Below, in pieces: positions 8,891-15,630 of a stretch of DNA of 25,329 nt (its first letter is position 1; each line of letters begins with the position of its first letter). The stretch lies in the NCBI GenBank assembly GCA_020350725.1, contig CP070719.1, positions 2,688,749 through 2,714,077 of the forward strand, read 5' to 3'. A program made the position numbers and the translations under genes. The notes below the pieces were generated by a model, which saw only the letters and a list, made by a program, of their open reading frames with translations, searched no databases and was not told where the DNA came from. The DNA is from a bacterium. Lineage in GTDB: Bacteria > BMS3Abin14.

Positions 8891-8918
8891 TATAATAACG
8901 GTGCATCCCTTCCGGAGG
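8891..8918 (+). promoter_or_regulatory. Possible -10 box and strong ribosome-binding site
   Basis: A perfect TATAAT lies at 8891-8896. GGAGG at 8914-8918 is 5 bases before the ATG at 8924. No good -35 is present: the only candidate (CTGGAC/TGGACT near 8866-8872) falls inside a type A repeat remnant. The ribosome-binding site is convincing; the promoter is tentative. Confidence 0.4.
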
Positions 8919-8923
8919 GGAAT

Positions 8924-10642
8924 ATGAAAAGCGGTTCGCCCATCATCATTCCTGCCAGCCAGGCGGTCGTGGCTGCCCCCTTTGTCTTCACCATCATTGT
9001 CTTCGTCTCCCTGACCTGGCTGCTGGGTGTGCAGATAAGCATACTCTGGTTCCTCGCCATACTCACCCTCCAGGTGGGGGCGTTCTGGTTTGAGCGGTGG
9101 AAGCTGCTCACTTCCCTCGGAGCATCGACTCTTGCCTCTCTGGTCGCCATCCTGGGTTTCGGGGTCGCTGTCTACTTCAAAGGCGGCAGCGGGGGGGCGG
9201 CCAACCGGTTCGGTCTGGTGGGGGCCATCGCCTCGGGCGTGTTCACGGTATTTATCTTCTTTGCTTCACTCATGCTCAGTGTGTCTAACTCGCGGGAGGA
9301 AGAGGCAAGCGAGGCAGGCGTTGACCAGGAGCCCGGGGACCTGGTGCTGGACTTCCCCCAGGACATGGAAACCGATGAGTCCGTCGATGCCGTCGAGTCG
9401 GTTACCGATCCCCCGGAGAGGGAGAGGGAAGAGGAAGAGGAGTTCAACCTCTTCGAGGACGCTTCGCCGGCGGAACAACCCGGTGAGCCCCCGGCGGCGA
9501 CAGATCGGACGGAAGATCTTGAGTTCGATCTTCCCCTCGAGGACAAAGCCAGGCCGATCCCGGAGGGTGACGTTGATGAAGAGGGGGGGGAGATGGAACC
9601 CCTGACGGACGATTGGGCAGACGAGGCGCTGAATGAGCTCAGCCGGATCACCGATGACAAAAGTGTTCAGGAAGACCCGGTTTTCGAGAAGGAGAGGCAC
9701 GTGGGCCTCACCTACAGGATCATCGATCACGATTCAGCTGTAGTTCTCGCCAACCTCTACGGCGAAGAGGGGTACACGACCCTGGATCTTCCAACCTTGA
9801 AAAGCCAGTTGCCCGGTGTCCCCGCAGAGCTGGACCTGCGCATCGTCAAGGTTCACTGGGTGAACTTCGGTGAGGTGGACATTTACGTGGACGCGGCCGG
9901 CCCTATACCTGAAGGCAGGTGGACAGAGGAGGACGGGGACCAAGAGAGGATTCTCGACATGCCTGATCTGGACACCGAAGGGCTGACCCTGGCGGGCCCG
10001 AATCCTGATAAAGGCAGTCCTGATAAAGGCAGTCCAGAGTCCAGAGTCCAGAGTCCAGAGGAAGGCAGTCCAGAGTCCGGAGTCCAGGGTCAGGAGGAAG
10101 GCAGTCCTGATAAAGGCAGTCCAGAGTCCAGAGTCCAGAGTCCAGAGGAGGGCAGTCCTGATAAAGGCGGTCCGGAGTCCGGAGTCCAGAGTCCAGAGGA
10201 GATCCTTCAGGCTTCCGCCGATCCGGTCATCCTTCATTCCGACGAGCCTGCTGCCGGGTATGGCTACGGCAGGCAGCCAAAGTATGTCATCTATTCCCAG
10301 CGCACCCAGAGGCCCCTGTTGGATTTCACGCCCGATGGTCAGCGCCCCCGTCTGGACCGGCTGACCCTGTACAAGATCTTCAAGGATTTCGAGTTCAATT
10401 CCCTGAAAATCGAATCGCTACGCTGGGAGAAGGAAGAGGTCCGGATCTACATCAGCGGTTCAAGGAAGGCGAAGACGGACATTATAGTATCCGACAGAAA
10501 AAAAACCGGGCGGACAAGACCAGGGAAGTCAAAGGGTGCCGGGGCGGATCTTTCGAATCATGGTGAGGCAATGGATCCGAATGGCAGGACGGGACCGCCG
10601 GATCCTCCCCGAAAGAAGGGTCGTCGACAGGAGCAGGAGTGA
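8924..10642 (+). CDS. Unknown four-helix membrane protein with an in-frame repeat insertion
   Basis: A 572-residue protein of no recognised family. Four hydrophobic helices are at about residues 15-35, 38-55, 62-84 and 96-119. An acidic, probably disordered region follows (about 122-245, rich in Glu, Asp and Pro), then a folded-looking segment (about 255-335). Residues 360-426 are a Pro/Glu/Ser/Gly repeat tract with PDKGS and PESRVQS units. After that comes a second folded-looking segment (about 430-530) and a basic tail. The tract is encoded by the spacer repeat type A and an interleaved CCTGATAAAGGCAGT unit. The ATG at 8924 has GGAGG with ideal spacing. The cytoplasmic part may be a scaffold or sensor; no function is claimed. 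Confidence 0.8.
   Translation: MKSGSPIIIPASQAVVAAPFVFTIIVFVSLTWLLGVQISILWFLAILTLQVGAFWFERWKLLTSLGASTLASLVAILGFGVAVYFKGGSGGAANRFGLVGAIASGVFTVFIFFASLMLSVSNSREEEASEAGVDQEPGDLVLDFPQDMETDESVDAVESVTDPPEREREEEEEFNLFEDASPAEQPGEPPAATDRTEDLEFDLPLEDKARPIPEGDVDEEGGEMEPLTDDWADEALNELSRITDDKSVQEDPVFEKERHVGLTYRIIDHDSAVVLANLYGEEGYTTLDLPTLKSQLPGVPAELDLRIVKVHWVNFGEVDIYVDAAGPIPEGRWTEEDGDQERILDMPDLDTEGLTLAGPNPDKGSPDKGSPESRVQSPEEGSPESGVQGQEEGSPDKGSPESRVQSPEEGSPDKGGPESGVQSPEEILQASADPVILHSDEPAAGYGYGRQPKYVIYSQRTQRPLLDFTPDGQRPRLDRLTLYKIFKDFEFNSLKIESLRWEKEEVRIYISGSRKAKTDIIVSDRKKTGRTRPGKSKGAGADLSNHGEAMDPNGRTGPPDPPRKKGRRQEQE
10001..10201 (+). repeat. Spacer repeat type A inside a coding sequence
   Basis: 201 bases (67 codons) built of GAGTCCA heptads alternating with a 15-base CCTGATAAAGGCAGT unit. 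The heptad is the same as in the spacers at 1669-1700, 8803-8835, 24936-24966 and 24985-25015. A pure run of it has no stop codon in any of the six frames, which explains how it can sit inside a gene. The total length is a multiple of three, so the downstream frame is kept. Confidence 0.9.
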
Positions 10643-10790
10643 GGGCAGCGGCAGTTCATCCGGTACTCGATCTCTATCGATCAGCGTGTGTGCCGGCCGG
10701 AAAGTGAGACCGGGGTTGCCAATAAAAAGTGTCCACAGGCTGCCCCGGGGCCTGCAATGAGGTATATATTTATAGAGGGTGGATCTAACA

Positions 10791-10823
10791 GGAAAAAATG
10801 AAAAAAAAGAGCCGGCCTCCGGC
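10791..10823 (-). terminator. Possible intrinsic terminator, minus strand
   Basis: Read on the minus strand, a GCCGG-AGG-CCGGC hairpin (10811-10823) is followed by TCTTTTTTTT. The nearest minus-strand gene ends at 11275, about 450 bases upstream of it, with a plus-strand small gene between. The stem is only 5 bp, so the call is tentative. Confidence 0.35.
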
Positions 10824-10887
10824 ACAAGGAACAGGCGCCCGGAGTTTTCATGCTGGTGCAGAACCTCAAGCTGGCGGGGAGTTAACC

Positions 10888-11085
10888 ATGATCGGTTACG
10901 AAGGGCCTGAAAGGCGAAAAAAGAAAGACCGGCGTTCGGGAGTTGACAGGCGCAGGGGAAGGAAGAACAGGCGCGTTTGGCATGACCCCGACCGTGCTGT
11001 GGAAGAGGATCGCAGGGTGGGGCCTGTCGAGAGGAGGGTGGGGCCCGCTTGCAGGCGGCTTGTGGCAGACCGGAGGCTGCACTGA
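10888..11085 (+). CDS. Small basic protein with repeated ERR/DRR motifs
   Basis: A 65-residue protein starting MIGYEGPERR. It contains at least seven ERR, DRR or NRR triplets at short intervals, giving it a very high Arg content. GGGGAG at 10876-10881 is 6 bases before the ATG at 10888. An upstream in-frame ATG at 10798 would make 95 residues, but its first codons fall in an A-run that looks like a minus-strand terminator, so 10888 is preferred. Small proteins with ERRxxxDRR arrays occur in many Gram-negative genomes without a settled function. It could bind nucleic acid or an acidic partner; this is only inference. Confidence 0.55.
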   Translation: MIGYEGPERRKKKDRRSGVDRRRGRKNRRVWHDPDRAVEEDRRVGPVERRVGPACRRLVADRRLH

Positions 11086-11274
11086 GACCTGGTCCGGAGG
11101 GCGGAGGTGGCAAGGAAAACCTGGCTCTGCAGGTTGCACGTTGGAGGGTCGTCCGGGAGGTTGCCGGGAACCCGGTGACCAGGACCGCTCAAGTGCCTGG
11201 ACAGTGGGCCTCAGAGTCCATGATCATCAGGGAGCCGGTCCGTCAGCCTCGATATCCGGCCCGGACGGCCTCCC

Positions 11275-11748
11275 CTATTGAGGTGAGTTGACGGCGGGCG
11301 GGATCTTCTGCACCGGGCTCAATATATGGCCGTCGCTGACGGTGATCTCCTGTCCGCTCTGTAAGACGTACTTCCCGTCGGGGGCCAGGTAGCGCTTGCC
11401 TTCCTCCAGGAGGAAAAGGTGATTCCCGTCGGCGCCCCGGACAGCCTGGGCCTGCCTGCCGTCCCTGAGGGGGATGCTCGCCCACGGAGGCGTTTTTCCC
11501 TTGGCGGAAGGATCGGGCGCGTCTTCCGATGACAGATTCCCTGGCGTTGTGTCATTGGAGGCAGTCAGCGGCGAGTTGGTTATAGTTCCGGCGGGATTCA
11601 CGGGTACAGGGCCGGTATCGGGTTTTTGCAGGGGCGCCTTGTCACCCTGGTCCCCCGGATCTCCCTGTGCCCGGCCCGGCGAAAACCCCAGAGCCAATAC
11701 CAGGGCCAGCGCCGGGATCGCCAGGAATGTCCTCTTCCTCAGACTCAT
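11275..11748 (-). CDS. Predicted secreted protein of unknown function
   Basis: A 157-residue protein. The N-terminus is a clear signal peptide: MSLRKR, a hydrophobic core to about residue 21, then a likely cleavage near GRAQG. The next ~60 residues are Pro/Asp/Thr/Asn-rich linker. The C-terminal ~60 residues look folded (stretches such as GNHLFLLEEGKRYLAPDGKYVL) and may form a small beta domain. A GAAGG lies close to the ATG on the minus strand. It faces the small ERR/DRR gene and is divergent from the Lrp-like/trp-like cluster. No family is recognised. Confidence 0.65.
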   Translation of the reverse strand: MSLRKRTFLAIPALALVLALGFSPGRAQGDPGDQGDKAPLQKPDTGPVPVNPAGTITNSPLTASNDTTPGNLSSEDAPDPSAKGKTPPWASIPLRDGRQAQAVRGADGNHLFLLEEGKRYLAPDGKYVLQSGQEITVSDGHILSPVQKIPPAVNSPQ

Positions 11749-11879
11749 ACCTTCACCGCTTTGGGCCGGGATCGATTCTCCTCCTACCGTTTCATCATAT
11801 CAGACTTCAATCCAAGTAATAAGCATCGAATTTCCTCTTTTTTTGCCGTGCAGCCTGACCTGCTGCAGCTTTCCTCCTG

Positions 11880-11908
11880 TTGCAGTTCCCTCGACCATTC
11901 CCTAAAAT
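11880..11908 (+). promoter_or_regulatory. Candidate sigma70-type promoter of the trp-like cluster
   Basis: TTGCAG at 11880-11885 and TAAAAT at 11903-11908 are separated by 17 bases, 62 bases before the first gene of the cluster. The -10 matches five of six consensus bases but the -35 only three. The spacer 11749-11969 shows nothing else definite. Confidence 0.35.
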
Positions 11909-11969
11909 GGCGGTTCATTGTTTAGAAACCACGGGGGGCGGCTCATCTCAAAGACAAAGGAGCGGAGGT

Positions 11970-12251
11970 ATGATCACAGCGATCGTAACAGTAAAGTGCG
12001 AGGTGGGGAAAGTCCATGCCGTATCCGAAGCCCTTACGGCGCTGGACGGTGTGGCCGAGGTTTACTCGGTTTCAGGGGAATTCGACGTCCTGGCCATCAT
12101 CAAGGTGAAGGAGTATGACCTCCTGGCGGCACTGGTCACGCAGGAGATCGCCGGTATCGAGGGCATTGTCCGTACCAGCACCCATATGGCTTTCAGGGCC
12201 TACTCGAAGCACAATATGGAAAAGGTCTGGGCTGAAACCATGGGGGAGTAG
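11970..12251 (+). CDS. Stand-alone Lrp/AsnC ligand-binding (RAM) domain protein
   Basis: A 93-residue protein made only of the Lrp/AsnC C-terminal alpha-beta sandwich: MITAIVTVKC, then a VYSVSGEFDVLAIIKV strand-loop-strand, then GIVRTSTHMAF. No helix-turn-helix precedes it. The ATG at 11970 was chosen over an upstream in-frame start because AAGGAG at 11957-11962 is 7 bases before it. In this family the domain binds amino acids or related small molecules and forms oligomers; single-domain versions act as effectors or partners of full-length regulators. It ends 5 bases before the trpC-like gene, so the two are almost certainly co-transcribed, suggesting it senses an intermediate or product of the cluster. 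Confidence 0.85.
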   Translation: MITAIVTVKCEVGKVHAVSEALTALDGVAEVYSVSGEFDVLAIIKVKEYDLLAALVTQEIAGIEGIVRTSTHMAFRAYSKHNMEKVWAETMGE

Positions 12252-12256
12252 ACGGC

Positions 12257-12955
12257 GTGCGAAAACTCTCCTCCGCGATCCTCGAGGCCAGGGAGAGCGG
12301 AAAGGTGCCCCTTATTGCCGACATCAAAGCGATCTCCCCCCGGGACGGAGACCTGGTGAGAGAAAGGGATCCGCACCTTTTGGCCCGCTCACTCGTCGAG
12401 GGGGGGGCCTGCGCCCTGTCCGTGGTGACTGAATCGGCCAATTTCGGCGGCAGCCTCGACCTCCTTCGCCGGGTGGCCGGTGCGGTCACGGTCCCGGTCC
12501 TGCGGAAGGACTTCATCACCTCGCCGGATCAGCTCGACGAAACACTTGAGGCCGGATCGTCCGCTGTTCTCCTCACCCTGGCCACCATACCCGAATCCCT
12601 TCTGGCCCCCATCTATCGCCGGGCCAGGTCCCTTGGCCTGGAAGCCGTCCTGGAGGTGCACACGGAAAACGAACTGAAAGTGGCATTGGCGCTGGATCCG
12701 GACATCGTGGGGATCAACAACCGTGACATCCTCTCCCTGGAGAGAGATTCCGGCGATGTCAGGGTGACGGAGAAACTCGCCCCCCTCGTCCCGGAGAGCG
12801 TGGTGACGCTGTCGGAGAGTTCGCTGCTCACCGGGGAGGACGTGAGGCGGGCCTTTGCCGCTGGAGTCGATGCCGTGCTGGTGGGGACGGCCATTCTCCA
12901 GTCCGGTGAGCCGGCTGCAAGGATCGCCGACCTTACCGCCGGTGTCAGGATGTGA
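12257..12955 (+). CDS. trpC: Indole-3-glycerol-phosphate synthase-like protein (TrpC family)
   Basis: A 232-residue TIM barrel starting at GTG 12257. Family marks include the SP motif at 27-28, SVVTESANFGGS at 55-66, VLRKDF with the catalytic Lys at 84, Glu133 (general base position), GINNRD at 152-157 and SES with Glu187. Two things are unusual. The usual N-terminal extension of about 40 residues is absent, and the IAEIK active-site motif is IADIK here (Asp22, Lys24), followed by SPRDGD instead of SPSKG. TrpC normally closes the indole ring after decarboxylation of the anthranilate-derived ribulose phosphate. With a TrpD-like neighbour apparently altered in anthranilate binding, a different substrate is possible. 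Confidence 0.85.
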   Translation: MRKLSSAILEARESGKVPLIADIKAISPRDGDLVRERDPHLLARSLVEGGACALSVVTESANFGGSLDLLRRVAGAVTVPVLRKDFITSPDQLDETLEAGSSAVLLTLATIPESLLAPIYRRARSLGLEAVLEVHTENELKVALALDPDIVGINNRDILSLERDSGDVRVTEKLAPLVPESVVTLSESSLLTGEDVRRAFAAGVDAVLVGTAILQSGEPAARIADLTAGVRM

Positions 12956-12959
12956 GGCC

Positions 12960-13655
12960 ATGGTGAGGGTCAAGCTGTGCGGGCTCATGAGTGAGGAGGA
13001 CATGAGAGCGGCCGAGGCCGCCGGGGCCGACGCCCTGGGCTTCGTAACGGAATACCCGGTGGCGGTGCCCTGGAACCTGAGGAGGGACCGGGCGGCCCGG
13101 CTGGTCAGGAATGCGCCGCCGTTTATCACCACAGTGGCGGTGGTGGGAGGGGCTGTGAGTGAGATGGTGGACATCGCCCTGACTGTCAGACCGCGTGTCC
13201 TTCAGCTCCACGGGGACGAGACTCTGGATATGGTCCGGACGGTGTGCGACTCCCTTGAGGGAACGGGGATAATGGTCATCAAGGCCCTCAGGATCGATGT
13301 CGATACGGGTGAGGCTCGGTTCACAGCCCGGGACCCGGTGGAGGCCGCCCGCGTGCTGGCCGGTTCCGGGATAACGGCTCTGGTGGTCGACTCGAAAACA
13401 TCCTCCCGTCCGGCCGGCACGGGAGTAGCCCTCGACTGGGATCTGGCGGGGGTGATCAGGGACGCCATCGATATCCCCCTCATCCTCGCGGGGGGATTGA
13501 CCGCTGCAAATGTGCCGGCTGCCACAGCGACGGTACGGCCCTATGCCGTCGACGTCATCTCGGGGGTGGAAAGGGAGAGCGGAGTGAAAGACCCGGATAA
13601 AATGTGTGCCTTCGTCAGAGCGGCCAAAGGATGGAAGGAGACAAATACCTCATAG
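12960..13655 (+). CDS. trpF: Phosphoribosylanthranilate isomerase family protein (TrpF)
   Basis: A 231-residue TIM barrel. The VKLCGL motif near the start carries the catalytic Cys. The catalytic Asp is in VVDSKTSS, and PAGTG, LDWDL, LAGGL and DVISGVERESGVKDP match the phosphate-binding and C-terminal family motifs. It performs the Amadori rearrangement of an N-phosphoribosyl aromatic amine to the deoxyribulose form. The ATG at 12960 was chosen because it lies 4 bases after the trpC-like stop with GTGAGG just upstream; the longer open frame runs back into trpC. Both catalytic residues are present, so isomerase chemistry is likely kept. The true substrate may differ from phosphoribosylanthranilate, given the altered TrpD-like partner. 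Confidence 0.87.
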   Translation: MVRVKLCGLMSEEDMRAAEAAGADALGFVTEYPVAVPWNLRRDRAARLVRNAPPFITTVAVVGGAVSEMVDIALTVRPRVLQLHGDETLDMVRTVCDSLEGTGIMVIKALRIDVDTGEARFTARDPVEAARVLAGSGITALVVDSKTSSRPAGTGVALDWDLAGVIRDAIDIPLILAGGLTAANVPAATATVRPYAVDVISGVERESGVKDPDKMCAFVRAAKGWKETNTS

Positions 13656-13677
13656 TTCTCAGAGATGAGCGCTCAAT

Positions 13678-13763
13678 GATAAGTGGACTGAGTTGTTGTT
13701 GTACTCGTATTCAGTCCCTGGCTCTGGTTTCACTTATCTCTTAGTGCATAGGACTTAGGGCTG
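13678..13763. repeat. Hairpin plus type F heptad array before the reductase gene
   Basis: GATAAGTG (13678-13685) pairs with CACTTATC (13731-13738), and inside them GGACTGA pairs with TCAGTCC, giving an interrupted hairpin. From 13733 to 13763 run in-register heptads CTTATCT, CTTAGTG, CATAGGA, CTTAGGG. The AGGG of the last unit (13757-13760) is 8 bases before the ATG at 13769 and is the best ribosome-binding site present, so the repeat appears to supply it. Confidence 0.65.
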
Positions 13764-13768
13764 TATTT

Positions 13769-14449
13769 ATGAAAAACAGACCGTTCACTTTCATGCTGGT
13801 GGCTGCCAGCCTGGACGGGAAGATCTCGCCCAGGCGCAGGCCCGGCCAGGCCAATCCCGTGGGTCCGGAACTTATCGATGACGACATCATGCGCCTGCAC
13901 AACTCCAAGCGGGCCGGCGTGGACGCCGTAATGGTGGGCCTGAACTGCATCCTCCTCGACGATGCCCGGCTGACTCTGCGGGAGGGTGAGGGCAGAAGTC
14001 CCATCCGGGTCGTCCTGGACGGCCTGGCCGAGATGCCCCCAGCCGCCAGGATACTGGATCGGGACGCCCCCACCGTGGTGGTCGTCAGTAAGGACGCTCC
14101 TCCGGGCAGGGTGAGGACCCTGAGAGATAAAGGGGCCGATGTCATCACCTCGGGCCGGGGCAGGTTCGTGGACCTGGCACCGGCCATGGAGGAGCTCTGG
14201 GGCCGTTTCGGCGTCAGCCGGTTGATGGTGGAGGGTGGTGGCACCGTCCACCGTTCCATGATCTCCTCCGGGCTCTACGACGAGGTCCACCTCATAATCT
14301 GTCCTTTCGTCATCGGGGGATCGAGATCCATCACACCGGTGGACCGGTGGCCCTTCTGGCCCCGGGGTCCGATTCCACGTTACTCGCTGGCAGAGTCCCA
14401 GGTCATCGGTGACTACATATACGTTGTCTACAGGCCGATAGAAGCTTGA
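13769..14449 (+). CDS. RibD C-terminal-domain reductase
   Basis: A 226-residue reductase of the RibD-C/dihydrofolate-reductase-like fold. It shows the hallmark AASLDGKI near the N-terminus, the AGVDAVMVGLNCILLDD nucleotide-binding stretch, LMVEGGG and CPFVIGG. Family members use NADPH to reduce the ribosyl group of 2,5-diamino-6-ribosylamino-pyrimidinone 5'-phosphate to ribityl, or reduce related pteridines. There is no deaminase half, so it resembles the stand-alone archaeal/fungal-type enzyme. It sits between TrpF-like and TrpD-like genes with no other riboflavin genes near. Reduction of an N-phosphoribosyl or pterin-like intermediate made by its neighbours is the inference. Confidence 0.85.
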   Translation: MKNRPFTFMLVAASLDGKISPRRRPGQANPVGPELIDDDIMRLHNSKRAGVDAVMVGLNCILLDDARLTLREGEGRSPIRVVLDGLAEMPPAARILDRDAPTVVVVSKDAPPGRVRTLRDKGADVITSGRGRFVDLAPAMEELWGRFGVSRLMVEGGGTVHRSMISSGLYDEVHLIICPFVIGGSRSITPVDRWPFWPRGPIPRYSLAESQVIGDYIYVVYRPIEA

Positions 14450-14489
14450 TAATTTGAAGGGGGGAAGCGGCAGGGAGGAGGATAAGATC

Positions 14490-15605
14490 ATGGGAGAACA
14501 GGAGAATCGCTGGAGGGAATTCGGGTCCATTGTCGTGAGATTGACTCACGGTCAGGACATCACCAGGGAAGAGGCCAAGGAATGCTGGCGTCAGATCTGC
14601 GAGGAGGAGCAGACCGATCTTCAGCAGGGTGGATTCATGGGTGCCCTGCAGGCCAAGGGTGCGACTCCCGAGGAAGTGGCCGGCACCTTCGAGGCCCTGT
14701 ATGAGTATGACACCCTTAAAGTGGAGGTGGACACACCTAAGCCCCTCATCGACAATTGCGGCACCGGAGCCGATACGCTCAAGACGCTGAACATCAGCAC
14801 CGGGGCCGCGATCATCGGAGCCGCCCTGGGGCTTTACGTCGTCCGCCACGCCGCCCGGGCCATCTCCTCCAACTGTGGCGCAGTGGACGTGGTCGAGGCC
14901 TTTGGAGTCAACGTCGAGTCGGCCCCGGAACTGCCCAAAAAGAGCATTGAAAATGCCGGCATCTGCGTGTGGAACGCATTCCTGCCCTCCGTACACCCAA
15001 AGACCCTGGCACGGGTCCTGTCCCAGATCCGCTTCGGATCGGCCATCAACCTGGTCGGACCGCTGCTCAATCCCACTATGCCCGAATACAAGGTCATGGG
15101 CGTGCCCAACAGGGAGATGATAGACATCGAGGTCAGAACCCTGAAGGAGCTGGGGTTTAAAAGGGCTTTTGTCATGCACGGACTGGACGATGTGTCGGGC
15201 AAAGGGATGGACGAGGTGTCCACACTGGGCACCACCCACGTCGCCGAGCTTAAAGAGGACGGATCCATCGACACCTACGAGATCGTCCCGGAGGATTTCA
15301 AGATCAAGAGGGGCACCTTCGAGGAATTGGCCTCCACCAGGGACGTGCAGAGCGACGCAATGGCCCTCCTCAGGGTGCTGTCCGGCAGGGACACGGGGCC
15401 CCGGGCCGACATCGTTTGCCTGAATACCGCACCCCTGCTCACTGTCATGGGCGAAGCCGAGGACCTGAAGATGGGTGTGGAAATGGCTCGCCAGGCCATC
15501 GGCGACGGCAGAGCCCTGGAGAAACTCAGGGACTGGGTAACCTGGCAGAACGAGACACCCGAGGACGGCCTTCCCCTCCTCGAGGCGATGATGGCAAAAC
15601 TGTGA
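14490..15605 (+). CDS. trpD: Anthranilate phosphoribosyltransferase-like protein (divergent TrpD)
   Basis: A 371-residue member of the anthranilate/thymidine phosphoribosyltransferase fold. PRPP and metal motifs are mostly kept: GTGAD at 91-95 (usually GTGGD), NISTG at 101-105, GPLLNP at 190-195 and metal-binding DE at 241-242. Positions known to contact anthranilate are changed: the usual KHGNR is RHAAR (119-123), and the RTxFN segment before GPLLNP is GSAIN (183-187), losing the Arg. PRPP chemistry is therefore likely, but with another acceptor. The ATG at 14490 was chosen over an upstream TTG because AGGAGG at 14476-14481 is 8 bases before it. It follows the reductase gene by 40 bases. Confidence 0.85.
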   Translation: MGEQENRWREFGSIVVRLTHGQDITREEAKECWRQICEEEQTDLQQGGFMGALQAKGATPEEVAGTFEALYEYDTLKVEVDTPKPLIDNCGTGADTLKTLNISTGAAIIGAALGLYVVRHAARAISSNCGAVDVVEAFGVNVESAPELPKKSIENAGICVWNAFLPSVHPKTLARVLSQIRFGSAINLVGPLLNPTMPEYKVMGVPNREMIDIEVRTLKELGFKRAFVMHGLDDVSGKGMDEVSTLGTTHVAELKEDGSIDTYEIVPEDFKIKRGTFEELASTRDVQSDAMALLRVLSGRDTGPRADIVCLNTAPLLTVMGEAEDLKMGVEMARQAIGDGRALEKLRDWVTWQNETPEDGLPLLEAMMAKL

Positions 15606-15630
15606 CGGTTTTACCGTTAGGGGTGCCCCC

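Noticed and set aside
8621-8927. Two short plus-strand open frames before the membrane protein gene
   Set aside because: They are translations of repeat types B, C and A and end at the true gene start; neither has a ribosome-binding site.
11970-15605. Ordinary tryptophan operon
   Set aside because: trpE, trpG, trpA and trpB are missing, a RibD-type reductase is embedded, and the TrpD-like protein lacks anthranilate-contact residues.
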